Assembly: GCA_030692905.1 (NCBI GenBank)
Contig: JAUYBT010000068.1
Location: 1-10,499, forward strand
Length of the DNA: 10,499 nucleotides
From: Bacteroidales bacterium
Lineage (GTDB): Bacteria; Bacteroidota; Bacteroidia; Bacteroidales; VadinHA17
Direction: 5' to 3'
In this document: positions 1 through 7,502 of the stretch, piece by piece
Layout: every line of letters starts with the position of its first letter
How positions within the stretch are numbered: position 1 is the first letter of the stretch
Position numbers and translations under genes: made by a program
The notes under the pieces: generated by a model
Seen by the model: the letters and a program-made list of their open reading frames with translations, nothing else
Told to the model about the DNA's origin: nothing
The model's database searches: none

Positions 1-1175
1 TCGATCTCATTGAACATCCATGGTTTCAGAGGTTGAGGAATATAAAACAACTGGGATTAACGAGTTTTGTATATCCCGGGGCAAATCACAGCCGGTTTCA
101 GCATGGTCTGGGAGCATTGCATCTGATGGATTCGGCTATAAGCACACTCAGAAGCAAGGGTGTTATTATTTCACCGATAGAGGAAGAAGCCACCTTCATT
201 GCAATTCTGTTGCATGATGCCGGACATGGTCCCTTTTCGCATGCTCTTGAAAACGCGATAATTAACGGTATCACTCATGAAGATCTTTCTCTTCTTCTCA
301 TGAGAATGCTGAATGAGAAATATGGAGGAAAACTTGATCTTGCAATTGAAATCTTCAGGGGAATCTACCACAGAAAATTTTTACATGAACTTATCTCCGG
401 GCAGATAGATATGGACAGGCTGGATTATCTGCGAAGAGATAGCTTTTTTACAGGGGTTATTGAGGGATCAGTCGGATCCGACAGGATAATCAGGATGCTT
501 AATGTTGTGAACGATAGTCTTGTTATAGATGAAAAGGGAATCTATTCACTAGAGAAATTCCTGATTGCACGGCGACTGATGTACTGGCAGGTTTACATGC
601 ATAAGACAGTCCTTTCATCCGAAAGCCTCCTTGTTAAAATTCTTAAGCGCGCAAAAGAACTTGCTAATGAAGGCGTTGATCTGTATGCCACACCTGCTCT
701 CAGATTCTTTCTTTACAATAAAATAGGTCATGCCGACCTTACTGATGACGGTAACTTTACCCCCGGTCTGATTGCTGCAAATTTTACAAGACTTGATGAT
801 ACAGATATCCTGGTTTCTTCCAAATACTGGGCAGATCATTCCGATAAGGTTCTTTCAGATTTGTCAGGCAAGATGTTACGCAGGGATCTCTTTGCCATTG
901 AGTTACAGAATGACCCTTTTCCCGAAAACCGGGTAATGAAACTCAGAAATCTGGCAGGAGATTTGATGAATGTGAGTCCGGAGTTTGAAGATTATTATGT
1001 TTTTACTAATAGTATCTCAAATCTGGCATATACACCGGAGGCTCCTGAGGTGAAAATATTGCTCAAGAGTGGAAAAACAGCTGATATATCAGCCGTTTCA
1101 GATATTTTTGACCACCGGTTCCTGTCAGAAAGAATAATGAAATACTTCCTTTGCTATCCAAAAGAATGTCGATAA
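1..1175 (+). CDS. HD-domain phosphohydrolase (dNTPase-like), 5' end truncated by the window
   Basis: This is a metal-dependent phosphohydrolase of the HD superfamily, in the branch that includes dGTPase and SAMHD1 (COG1078-like). The frame is open to the window edge. A TTG at 33 would be a false start, because the family-typical residues DLIEHPWFQRLRNIKQLG are read from position 3, so about 20 or more N-terminal residues lie outside the window. The expected HD metal-ligand pattern is present: His in NHSRFQH (about 90-105), the HD pair in LLHDAGHGPFSH (213-218), and a later Asp in GQIDMDRLDYLRRD (about 405-440). The C-terminal half is helical and less conserved. The stop lies 16 bp before lpxD on the same strand, so the two are probably co-transcribed. 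The substrate is not visible from sequence; nucleotide triphosphates are the family-based guess. Confidence 0.9.
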   Translation, partial: DLIEHPWFQRLRNIKQLGLTSFVYPGANHSRFQHGLGALHLMDSAISTLRSKGVIISPIEEEATFIAILLHDAGHGPFSHALENAIINGITHEDLSLLLMRMLNEKYGGKLDLAIEIFRGIYHRKFLHELISGQIDMDRLDYLRRDSFFTGVIEGSVGSDRIIRMLNVVNDSLVIDEKGIYSLEKFLIARRLMYWQVYMHKTVLSSESLLVKILKRAKELANEGVDLYATPALRFFLYNKIGHADLTDDGNFTPGLIAANFTRLDDTDILVSSKYWADHSDKVLSDLSGKMLRRDLFAIELQNDPFPENRVMKLRNLAGDLMNVSPEFEDYYVFTNSISNLAYTPEAPEVKILLKSGKTADISAVSDIFDHRFLSERIMKYFLCYPKECR

Positions 1176-1191
1176 CTAATAAATAAATATC

Positions 1192-2229
1192 ATGGAATTT
1201 ACTGCCGCAACAATAGCCGGATTTTTAAATGGCGAAATAGAAGGCAACCCCGACATTAAAGTCAATACTGTTGCCAAAATCGAAGAAGGCCAAAATGGAG
1301 CTTTGTCATTCCTGGCCAATCCGAAATATGAAAATTATTTATATACAACAAAATCATCTGTCGTTCTGGTTAACAAAAGTTTTGTACCTTCAGCTAAGGT
1401 AGATGCCACCCTCATAAAAGTCGAAAATGCATATGAGGCATTCGCATCCCTTCTTCGTCTTGTCGATCAGTCCCGTCCAAGAAAGAAAGGAATTCACACT
1501 ACCGCAATTATTGAGGCAACAGCTAAAATCGGTTCTGATGTTTACATCGGTCCATATGCCTATATCGGCGAAAATTCCGTTATCGGCGATGGATGCTCTG
1601 TTTATCCGCATGTTTTTATTGGCGACAACACGAAACTTGGGAAAAATTGTACGATTAATCCGGGAGTTAAGATTTATCATGATTGTCTTGTGGGTGAAGG
1701 TTGTATAATACATGCCGGAACAGTGATCGGAAGCGATGGATTCGGATTTGCTCCCCAGTCGGAAAGCGAATACATGAAGATCCCTCAGTTGGGGAATGTT
1801 ATCATTGAAGACCATGTTGAGATTGGAGCAAATGTTACAATTGATAGAGCAACAATGGGATCGACAATTATCCGTAAAGGTGTTAAACTGGATAACCTCA
1901 TTCAGATCGGACATAATGTTGAGGTGGGAGAAAACACTGTTATGGCTGCACAGACAGGTATTGCAGGATCAACAAAAGTCGGGAAAAACTGTATGTTTGG
2001 CGGACAGGTTGGTATTGCCGGCCATATTAAAATTGCAAATGGGACAAAAATCGGAGCACAGGCAGGAATCCTTGGAGAAGTTAAAGAAGAAAACACGATT
2101 ATTCTCGGTTCCCCGGCAATCGATTATAAACAGTTTTTTAAATCTTCAGTGATTTTTAAAAAATTGCCAGAACTGAATATAAAAATTGATGTGCTGGAAA
2201 AAGAGATAGAGTCCCTGAAAAAGAAGTAG
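1192..2229 (+). CDS. lpxD: UDP-3-O-(3-hydroxyacyl)glucosamine N-acyltransferase LpxD
   Basis: LpxD transfers a 3-hydroxyacyl chain from acyl carrier protein to the 2-amino group of UDP-3-O-acylglucosamine, the third step of lipid A synthesis, in the cytoplasm. The 345 residues match the usual family length. Residues 1-95 form the N-terminal uridine-binding domain (typical GALSFLANPKY segment). Residues 100-310 are a left-handed beta-helix of hexapeptide repeats (many I-G-x-N/G-x triplets). The tail from about 325 is a charged helix (LEKEIESLKKK), as in other LpxD trimers. His241 in IQIGHNVEVG aligns with the catalytic His239 of Escherichia coli. The gene starts at ATG 1192, 16 bp after the HD gene, and is followed by a 121-bp gap before lpxC-fabZ. 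Confidence 0.96.
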   Translation: MEFTAATIAGFLNGEIEGNPDIKVNTVAKIEEGQNGALSFLANPKYENYLYTTKSSVVLVNKSFVPSAKVDATLIKVENAYEAFASLLRLVDQSRPRKKGIHTTAIIEATAKIGSDVYIGPYAYIGENSVIGDGCSVYPHVFIGDNTKLGKNCTINPGVKIYHDCLVGEGCIIHAGTVIGSDGFGFAPQSESEYMKIPQLGNVIIEDHVEIGANVTIDRATMGSTIIRKGVKLDNLIQIGHNVEVGENTVMAAQTGIAGSTKVGKNCMFGGQVGIAGHIKIANGTKIGAQAGILGEVKEENTIILGSPAIDYKQFFKSSVIFKKLPELNIKIDVLEKEIESLKKK

Positions 2230-2350
2230 TTTTGCATCAGGGTCGAAGCTGAATATGTTGTAATAAATTTAGTTATAGGATAATTTTTTGGATTGTTCGA
2301 AATATTTTTATTTTTTTTGTACCCGGAATTTAATTTAATATTTAACACTG
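2230..2350 (+). other. AT-rich gap inside the lipid A cluster
   Basis: This 121-bp stretch separates lpxD from lpxC-fabZ and is much longer than the other gaps in the run (16 and 7 bp). It is very AT-rich with T-runs at 2283-2289 and around 2311-2318. I see no perfect TAnnTTTG element, no GC-rich hairpin and no ORF. An internal promoter for lpxC-fabZ-lpxA is possible but unproven. Confidence 0.4.
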
Positions 2351-3745
2351 ATGAGTGAAAAACAGAGGACGCTTGCAAAAGAAATTAGCCTTACCGGGAA
2401 AGGGTTGCATACCGGAATTAGTGTAACAATAACATTTAAACCGGCTCCTGCAAATCACGGGTATAAATTTTGCAGAGTGGACCTTCCCGGGAAACCTGTA
2501 ATTGATGCCCTGGCGGAACATGTTACAGATACATCGCGGGGAACGACCCTGGTGCAGAACAATGCTTCTGTATCAACTATTGAACATGTTCTGGCCGCAT
2601 TCCATGGTTTACGTGTTGATAATGCACTTATTGAGTTAGATGGAACTGAAGCACCGGTAATGGGGGGCGGGTCATGGAAATTTGTTGAAGCAATTAAGGA
2701 AGCAGGTATCGTTGAGCAGAAAGAAGATAGAAATTACTTTGTTGTCAAACAAAAGATCACCTTCTCTGATGAAGAACATGGAGTGGACCTGATAGTTTAT
2801 CCCGATGATCATTTTAGTATTAATGTTCTTATTGATTATAATTCCAGGATTCTGGGAAACCAGTATGCTATTCTTGATACTATTGATGACTTTGAAGAAG
2901 AGATATGCAGAAGCCGCACATTTGTATTTTTTCATGAACTGGAGCCTCTGTTTAACATGGGACTTATAAAGGGCGGCGATCTCGATAACGCGATTGTCAT
3001 ACTCGAAAAAGAGGTGGAACAGTCTGAAATAGATCGCATAGCCAAACTCTTTAACCGGCCGGGCATCAGCACACATACCGCAGGGATACTTAATAATACC
3101 GAATTACGCTACCCAAATGAACCGGCACGTCATAAACTTCTCGACATTGTGGGTGACCTGGCACTGGTAGGTCACCCGATAAAAGGCAAAGTTGTGGCAA
3201 CCCGTCCCGGCCATTATGCCAATACAAGGTTGGCAAGAATAATGAGGCAGGAGATGAAAAAAGCTCTTTCGAAACGTGATATTCCGGTTTATGATCCCTC
3301 ACAACCTCCTGTCTTTACTGTAGAAGAGATCAAAAAACGGTTGCCACACAGGTTTCCTTTTTTGCTTGTTGACAAAATAATTTCTCTTGATGAATCCTCA
3401 ATTGTGGGTATCAAAAATGTTACATTTAATGAATCATTTTTTCAGGGTCATTTCCCGAATGAGCCTATCATGCCGGGAGTCCTGCTGGTTGAAGCCCTGG
3501 CACAAACAGGCGGATTGCTTGTTCTGAGTACTTTTGAAGATCCTGAAAAATATTCTACCTACTTTCTTAAGATTGACAAACTTAAGTTTAAACAAAAAGT
3601 TGTTCCCGGAGATACTGTGATATTAAAAATGGAGCTTGCCGATGTTATGCGGAGAGGAATAGTTACAATGTTCGGCCAGGCATTTGTCGGAAACAAGCTT
3701 GTTTTAGAAGGAGAAATGACTGCTCAGGTAGTAAAAAATAAATAA
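2351..3745 (+). CDS. lpxC/fabZ: Bifunctional LpxC deacetylase / FabZ 3-hydroxyacyl-ACP dehydratase
   Basis: This is a fused enzyme of 464 residues. Residues 1-305 are LpxC, the zinc deacetylase that commits UDP-3-O-acyl-GlcNAc to lipid A. Zinc ligands are visible as His79 (in STIEH, with Glu78), His261 and Asp265 (RHKLLD); His288 (RPGH) is the second active-site histidine, and the RTFVF segment (189-193) matches the substrate-binding Thr/Phe region. Residues from about 320 to 464 are FabZ, a hotdog-fold dehydratase: LPHRFPFLLVD at 331-341, catalytic His367 in QGHFPNEP, and Glu381 in PGVLLVEALAQ. A short linker (about 306-320) joins them. The fusion is usual in Bacteroidota and ties lipid A commitment to fatty acid elongation, since both act on 3-hydroxyacyl chains. 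It is followed after 7 bp by lpxA. Confidence 0.97.
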   Translation: MSEKQRTLAKEISLTGKGLHTGISVTITFKPAPANHGYKFCRVDLPGKPVIDALAEHVTDTSRGTTLVQNNASVSTIEHVLAAFHGLRVDNALIELDGTEAPVMGGGSWKFVEAIKEAGIVEQKEDRNYFVVKQKITFSDEEHGVDLIVYPDDHFSINVLIDYNSRILGNQYAILDTIDDFEEEICRSRTFVFFHELEPLFNMGLIKGGDLDNAIVILEKEVEQSEIDRIAKLFNRPGISTHTAGILNNTELRYPNEPARHKLLDIVGDLALVGHPIKGKVVATRPGHYANTRLARIMRQEMKKALSKRDIPVYDPSQPPVFTVEEIKKRLPHRFPFLLVDKIISLDESSIVGIKNVTFNESFFQGHFPNEPIMPGVLLVEALAQTGGLLVLSTFEDPEKYSTYFLKIDKLKFKQKVVPGDTVILKMELADVMRRGIVTMFGQAFVGNKLVLEGEMTAQVVKNK

Positions 3746-3752
3746 AAGATTA

Positions 3753-4526
3753 ATGATTTCAAATTTAGCTTTTATCCACCCCGATGCAATAATAGGTAAA
3801 GATGTTACAATTGAACCTTTTGCTTATATCGCAGGAAATGTCATAATTGGTGAAGGAACATGGGTTGGCCCTAATGCAACAATCATGGATGGCGCCAGAA
3901 TCGGAAAGCGATGCAGGATATTCCCTTCTGCAGTTGTTTCTGGTATCCCTCAGGATCTTAAGTTCAGAGGGGAGGAGTCTACCGCTGAACTCGGAGATAA
4001 CACAACTGTAAGAGAAGGTGTTACAGTAAACCGTGGTACTGCCGCCGTTGGTAAGACAGTTGTAGGAAACGGTTGTCTTTTAATGGCTTATGCTCATATT
4101 GGTCACGATTGTGCTATCGGGAACAACTGTATTATCGGGAATTTCAGCGGTCTGGCCGGTGAAGTGAAAGTTGACGATTGGGCTATTCTCAGTGGAGGTA
4201 CCCTGGTTCACCAATTCACGCATATCGGAGCTCATGTCATGATAGGTGGCGGTGCAAAAGTGAGAACAGACGTTCCACCGTTTATAAAAGCTGACCGCGA
4301 CCCCCTCTCTTATCTGGGATTAAATTCAGTCGGACTAACCAGGCGTGGGTTCGAAAAGGAACGAATTGACGAGATTCACAATATATACAGAGTTATTTAT
4401 CAGAATGGCATGAATATTTCACAGGCTCTTGATAATATTGAAAAAGAATTCAAACCATCACCCGACAGGGATTATATTCTGGAATTTATAAGAAAATCAG
4501 AAAGAGGAATCATAAGGGCCAGGTAA
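3753..4526 (+). CDS. lpxA: UDP-N-acetylglucosamine O-acyltransferase LpxA
   Basis: LpxA catalyses the first lipid A step: transfer of a 3-hydroxyacyl group from ACP to the 3-OH of UDP-GlcNAc. The 257 residues fit the family (262 in E. coli). Residues 1-185 form hexapeptide-repeat beta-helix turns; the rest is the helical C-terminal domain beginning near GLTRRGF. His115 and His118 in AHIGHDC align with E. coli His122 and the catalytic His125. His153 (VHQF) aligns with His160. Gly166 aligns with Gly173 of the hydrocarbon ruler, which fits a long acyl chain. The position of E. coli His144 is Glu137 here. The ATG lies 7 bp after the lpxC-fabZ stop, so co-transcription is very likely. The gene ends 25 bp from a convergent gene. 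Confidence 0.97.
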   Translation: MISNLAFIHPDAIIGKDVTIEPFAYIAGNVIIGEGTWVGPNATIMDGARIGKRCRIFPSAVVSGIPQDLKFRGEESTAELGDNTTVREGVTVNRGTAAVGKTVVGNGCLLMAYAHIGHDCAIGNNCIIGNFSGLAGEVKVDDWAILSGGTLVHQFTHIGAHVMIGGGAKVRTDVPPFIKADRDPLSYLGLNSVGLTRRGFEKERIDEIHNIYRVIYQNGMNISQALDNIEKEFKPSPDRDYILEFIRKSERGIIRAR

Positions 4527-4551
4527 GGACCTTTACATTGCCATTAATTAT

Positions 4552-6165
4552 TTATTCAAGAATAACAGTTTTATCTTTCGGATATTTGACTGAATAAGTT
4601 AATACAATCTGTTTAGTTTCCTGCTGCTTTATTTCAAGATCCCACTTTACATAACCGGATTGTGAGTTGTAGCTTCCACCTGATAATTCTACGGGTTCAA
4701 CTGTTATCCCGCTGTTTGAAGAAACCGGGATCTGGTCATTCAGGGTGATTTTTACAGAGTTTGCTTTATTATTCCTGATTGTTAACAGAAATGAATAAGT
4801 CTCTGTCTTGTTTGTTCCTATTACCTTCTTGCTGGTGAAATCTTTGCGTTTCTCCCTTTTTACCAGGATACTGTTATCTGTTCCCAGGGATATTGTAAGA
4901 GTATCTGTTAGCTGGTTAACATTAAGGTATGATTTGCCGACGAACGAATTCTCAAAATAGAGGGTTGCCTCTCCGCTCTGAAGACTTAATTTTGCCCAGT
5001 CGGTAATATTTGCTGTCAGGTATACCAGTGGCGACATCTTAGGCAAGGTGACATATTTGTAATCAGCAGGGGCTGTAAGCCGCTGAATTTCAACTGTTTG
5101 AATTTTACCATCAGAAGGGATAGAGTAGGGGATGGCAATGTCGAATGTAATTGTCGTCTCTCCAACCTGTTTTTCAACTGTTATCGGAGCTGCTTCCATT
5201 GCTTTTGCTTCCATTTTAGTATCAGCAGCCATTTCCAACATCAAAGGAGCATCGCTTCGGTTTACACCTGCAATCTTACCTCTTTGGATAGGTGGGGCAG
5301 GATAATAATAATCAACAAACCATGGATATAAAACAGGAACATCTCCTGCTACCCATGGCGTGGCATTTGAGAAACTCAGTTTAACATCTTTCCATACAAC
5401 TCCGGAGCTCTGAAATACATTAGCCTTGTAAAAAATTGTTACAGGATTTTTAATATCATCAACCCTGATATCATATGAAGGATACCACCCAGCATTTGTA
5501 ACAACATAACTGAAGGAGAATTTTCCGGAAAGTTGTTTTTCAGAGGTGACGGTAACAGAAATCTCACCAGAAGGAAGTTGTTGTTTTCCAAGTTTTTCGG
5601 CTATCTGCTGCTGAAGGGCAGTTATCTGTTTTTCATAATCTTTTATCAAGCGCTCTTTTTTCAGTGATGTCATAGTGATTTGATCCATGTTATTGGTATA
5701 CAGATCCATAACACTCTTAAGCTGTTCAATAGTAAATGTTGTCTCCTTCACAAGAATAGCCCTGTTGGCAACAAGGAAAGCCCCTTTCTCTTTAAGAATA
5801 CTAATAGCAGCCTTCTCATCTTCAACTTTGATCTGGAGAACCTCGATCTGACTTCTTATACTCTTTACTTCAGGGGCATCTTCAAGGTTCTGCAGATAAT
5901 TATTCTGGTGATTGACAGATAGGATAGTGAATTCTCCAAATCCTTTGACCTGAATGCTCTGCACGTCAATATAAGGCGAAAGGCCTGAAAGTTTAAGGAT
6001 TGTCTTCCCCGGTAACAGCGAAACGGTTGTCTCATGATCAATTTGTGCCCGGTCGGGAAAAACTGTAACATGCTTTATTTCAGCTTTTATCTCCTTTTCA
6101 GTCTGGGCTGTAAGATTAAGAACAGCCGAAAGGAGAAATATTGAAACAATTACAACTCTTTTCAT
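4552..6165 (-). CDS. Secreted DUF4140/DUF4139 (mucoidy inhibitor A-like) protein
   Basis: This is an exported protein of 537 residues with unknown biochemical role. Residues 1-21 form a signal peptide (Lys-Arg, hydrophobic stretch, then NLTAQ). No lipobox cysteine is seen, so it is probably periplasmic or surface-secreted. Residues about 30-90 fit the DUF4140 N-terminal beta domain (VTVFPDRAQI). Residues about 100-195 are charged and Gln-rich and are likely coiled coil. From about 200 to the end lies DUF4139, with the typical TNAGWYPSYDIRV segment at 223-235, and a beta-rich C-terminus that resembles a conserved-repeat (DUF11-like) fold. The family is called mucoidy inhibitor A from homology, but the mechanism is not established. 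It is convergent with lpxA (25 bp between stops) and divergent from the oxidoreductase gene at 6320. Confidence 0.85.
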   Translation of the reverse strand: MKRVVIVSIFLLSAVLNLTAQTEKEIKAEIKHVTVFPDRAQIDHETTVSLLPGKTILKLSGLSPYIDVQSIQVKGFGEFTILSVNHQNNYLQNLEDAPEVKSIRSQIEVLQIKVEDEKAAISILKEKGAFLVANRAILVKETTFTIEQLKSVMDLYTNNMDQITMTSLKKERLIKDYEKQITALQQQIAEKLGKQQLPSGEISVTVTSEKQLSGKFSFSYVVTNAGWYPSYDIRVDDIKNPVTIFYKANVFQSSGVVWKDVKLSFSNATPWVAGDVPVLYPWFVDYYYPAPPIQRGKIAGVNRSDAPLMLEMAADTKMEAKAMEAAPITVEKQVGETTITFDIAIPYSIPSDGKIQTVEIQRLTAPADYKYVTLPKMSPLVYLTANITDWAKLSLQSGEATLYFENSFVGKSYLNVNQLTDTLTISLGTDNSILVKREKRKDFTSKKVIGTNKTETYSFLLTIRNNKANSVKITLNDQIPVSSNSGITVEPVELSGGSYNSQSGYVKWDLEIKQQETKQIVLTYSVKYPKDKTVILE

Positions 6166-6180
6166 ACTTCAATTATAAAA

Positions 6181-6210
6181 TTAACTCTTTAAAGTTAAGA
6201 TTTTTTTTTT
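6181..6210. promoter_or_regulatory. AT-rich inverted repeat followed by a T10 tract
   Basis: TTAACT (6181-6186) and AGTTAA (6193-6198) form a 6-bp inverted repeat with a 6-bp centre, followed by ten T residues (6201-6210). It lies 15 bp upstream of the DUF4139 start (- strand). On that strand the order is an A10 tract followed by the palindrome, which could be an operator or an UP-like promoter element. As a + strand terminator it would be weak and has no gene to serve. Confidence 0.35.
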
Positions 6211-6211
6211 A

Positions 6212-6235
6212 CGCCGTTGCGCCATTGCACCATTG
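6212..6235. repeat. Three tandem 8-bp repeats (CGCCGTTG, CGCCATTG, CACCATTG)
   Basis: Three contiguous octamers at 6212-6219, 6220-6227 and 6228-6235 differ by one base from one to the next. They are GC-richer than the surrounding AT-rich intergenic DNA between the divergent DUF4139 and oxidoreductase genes. The function is unknown. Confidence 0.75.
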
Positions 6236-6289
6236 AGTCTTAATATATGTTAAATATCTCTTTTCCTGCTCCAGATCGGTGTAATTACC

Positions 6290-6297
6290 TACCTTTG
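6290..6297 (+). promoter_or_regulatory. Bacteroidota-type -7 promoter element TACCTTTG
   Basis: TACCTTTG matches the Bacteroidota primary sigma factor -7 consensus TAnnTTTG exactly and sits 22 bp before the ATG of the oxidoreductase. No clear TTG -33 element is seen at the usual distance (around 6267-6270 reads TGCT), so the promoter may be weak or activator-dependent. The same octamer precedes hicA. Confidence 0.55.
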
Positions 6298-6319
6298 CCA
6301 AATATTTAAAAAATTCAAA

Positions 6320-7387
6320 ATGAAGGTACTTAGAATTGGTAATCTTACAATAGCGGTTCCAATTATACAGGGTGCAATGGGTGTAGGCATTTCTCTTTCA
6401 GGACTTGCTTCTGCTGTCGCGAATGAAGGTGGGGCAGGGATTATCTCAAGTGCCGGACTCGGTCTTTTGTACAAAGATTTTTCATCTGATTTCCTCGAAG
6501 CCAGCATACACGGACTCAAAGAAGAGATACGCAAAGCCCGTGAAAAGACTTTAGGCGTTATAGGTGTTAATGTTATGGTTGCGATGACCAATTTTACCGA
6601 TATGATTAAAACGGCAATCTCTGAAAAGGTCGATTTAATTACGGCCGGAGCAGGCCTTCCGCTTAATCTTCCGTCTTTTTTAAAAAAGGACAGTACCACA
6701 AAGCTGATACCAATAGTCTCATCTGCAAGGGCAACTAAGATTATCTGTGAAAAATGGAAAGCCAATTACGATTATCTGCCCGATGCTATTATTGTGGAAG
6801 GTCCTAAGGCAGGCGGACATCTGGGCTTTAAAGAAGAACAGATATTTGATGTTGATTATTCTCTTGAAAAGCTTGTCCCGGAAATCGTCAGTGAACTGAA
6901 AATATTTGAGGATAAGTATGATACAAAAATTCCGCTTATTGCTGCCGGGGGTATTTATACCGGCGAAGACATTCATAATATTCTGAACCTGGGAGCTTCA
7001 GGCGTTCAGATGGCTACACGTTTTGTAACAACTGATGAATGTGATGCCTCTCCTGCATTCAAACAAGCATATATCGATGCTGAGAGTTCTGATATTGAAA
7101 TTATTAAAAGTCCGGTGGGTATGCCGGGCCGAGCTATACTAAGCAACTTTATTACCAAAGTGAGAGAGGGTAAAAAGCAACCGAAAAAATGTCCTTTCAA
7201 ATGTATCAAGACATGTGATATATCAAAAAGTCCATACTGTATAATAATTGCACTTATTAATGCACTTAAGGGCAATTTCGAAAGCGGCTATGCATTTGCC
7301 GGATCAAACGCTTTCAGGGCTACAAAAATATCTTCAGTGAAAGAGATCTTTCAATCCTTATTAAAGGAATATAAAGAAAGTAAGTAG
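6320..7387 (+). CDS. FMN-dependent NAD(P)H oxidoreductase, nitronate monooxygenase/FabK-like
   Basis: This is a TIM-barrel flavoprotein of 355 residues in the 2-nitropropane dioxygenase (NPD) family. It has the N-terminal PIIQGAMGVGIS segment (14-25), GVNVMV (82-87), the active-site loop GPKAGGHLGF with His167 (161-170), and the FMN phosphate-binding region IAAGGIYTG followed by GASGVQMATRF (207-235). The family covers nitronate monooxygenases and the enoyl-ACP reductase FabK; sequence reading alone does not settle the substrate. The C-terminal region holds a CX3CX3CX7C cluster (Cys291, 295, 299, 307) next to a SPYC motif, as I recall from a subgroup in anaerobes; it could bind metal or an Fe-S cluster. 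The gene has its own predicted -7 element and converges on the antiporter gene, with 108 bp between the two stop codons. Confidence 0.85.
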   Translation: MKVLRIGNLTIAVPIIQGAMGVGISLSGLASAVANEGGAGIISSAGLGLLYKDFSSDFLEASIHGLKEEIRKAREKTLGVIGVNVMVAMTNFTDMIKTAISEKVDLITAGAGLPLNLPSFLKKDSTTKLIPIVSSARATKIICEKWKANYDYLPDAIIVEGPKAGGHLGFKEEQIFDVDYSLEKLVPEIVSELKIFEDKYDTKIPLIAAGGIYTGEDIHNILNLGASGVQMATRFVTTDECDASPAFKQAYIDAESSDIEIIKSPVGMPGRAILSNFITKVREGKKQPKKCPFKCIKTCDISKSPYCIIIALINALKGNFESGYAFAGSNAFRATKISSVKEIFQSLLKEYKESK

Positions 7388-7471
7388 TCAATTTTACTAA
7401 GTCGATTTTTTGAAGTCAGAATGAAGAACAACGAATTTTGAATGCAGAATTATATTTTTATTACTTCTTAA

Positions 7472-7502
7472 TTCAATTGTTCAATTGTTCAAAATTCAAT
7501 TA
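7472..7502. repeat. TTCAATTG tandem octamers at the end of the antiporter gene
   Basis: Two perfect copies of TTCAATTG (7472-7479 and 7480-7487) are followed by the degenerate units TTCAAAA (7488-7494) and TTCAATTA (7495-7502). The array runs into the stop codon of the - strand antiporter gene (7496-7498) and its last codons. The rest of the 108-bp gap is AT-rich without a GC-rich terminator hairpin. Confidence 0.7.

Noticed and set aside
20..217. + strand frame starting at ATG 20
   Set aside because: It overlaps the HD-domain gene in another frame; the HD frame is open to the window edge and has family motifs.
1390..1914. Long - strand open frame (174 codons) opposite lpxD
   Set aside because: It is fully antisense to a clear lpxD; the repetitive hexapeptide codons keep the opposite strand open. 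The translation is rich in Cys/Asn/Ile with no domain.
2672..3076. - strand open frame of 134 codons opposite lpxC
   Set aside because: It is antisense to conserved LpxC active-site sequence; no protein features.
1192..4526. lpxD and lpxA as a recent duplication because both are hexapeptide acyltransferases
   Set aside because: They share only the repeat fold; domains, lengths and catalytic contexts are those of the two separate standard enzymes.
4527..4551. Terminator between lpxA and the convergent DUF4139 gene
   Set aside because: The 25-bp gap holds only a short imperfect GTAAGG/CCTTTAC pairing without a T-run.
6289..6765. - strand open frame of 158 codons opposite the oxidoreductase
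   Set aside because: It is a shadow of the NPD-family gene, with no start signal or recognisable motif.
7388..7502. CRISPR-like repeats in the gap after the oxidoreductase
   Set aside because: Units are only 8 bp and contiguous, with no spacers and no cas genes nearby.
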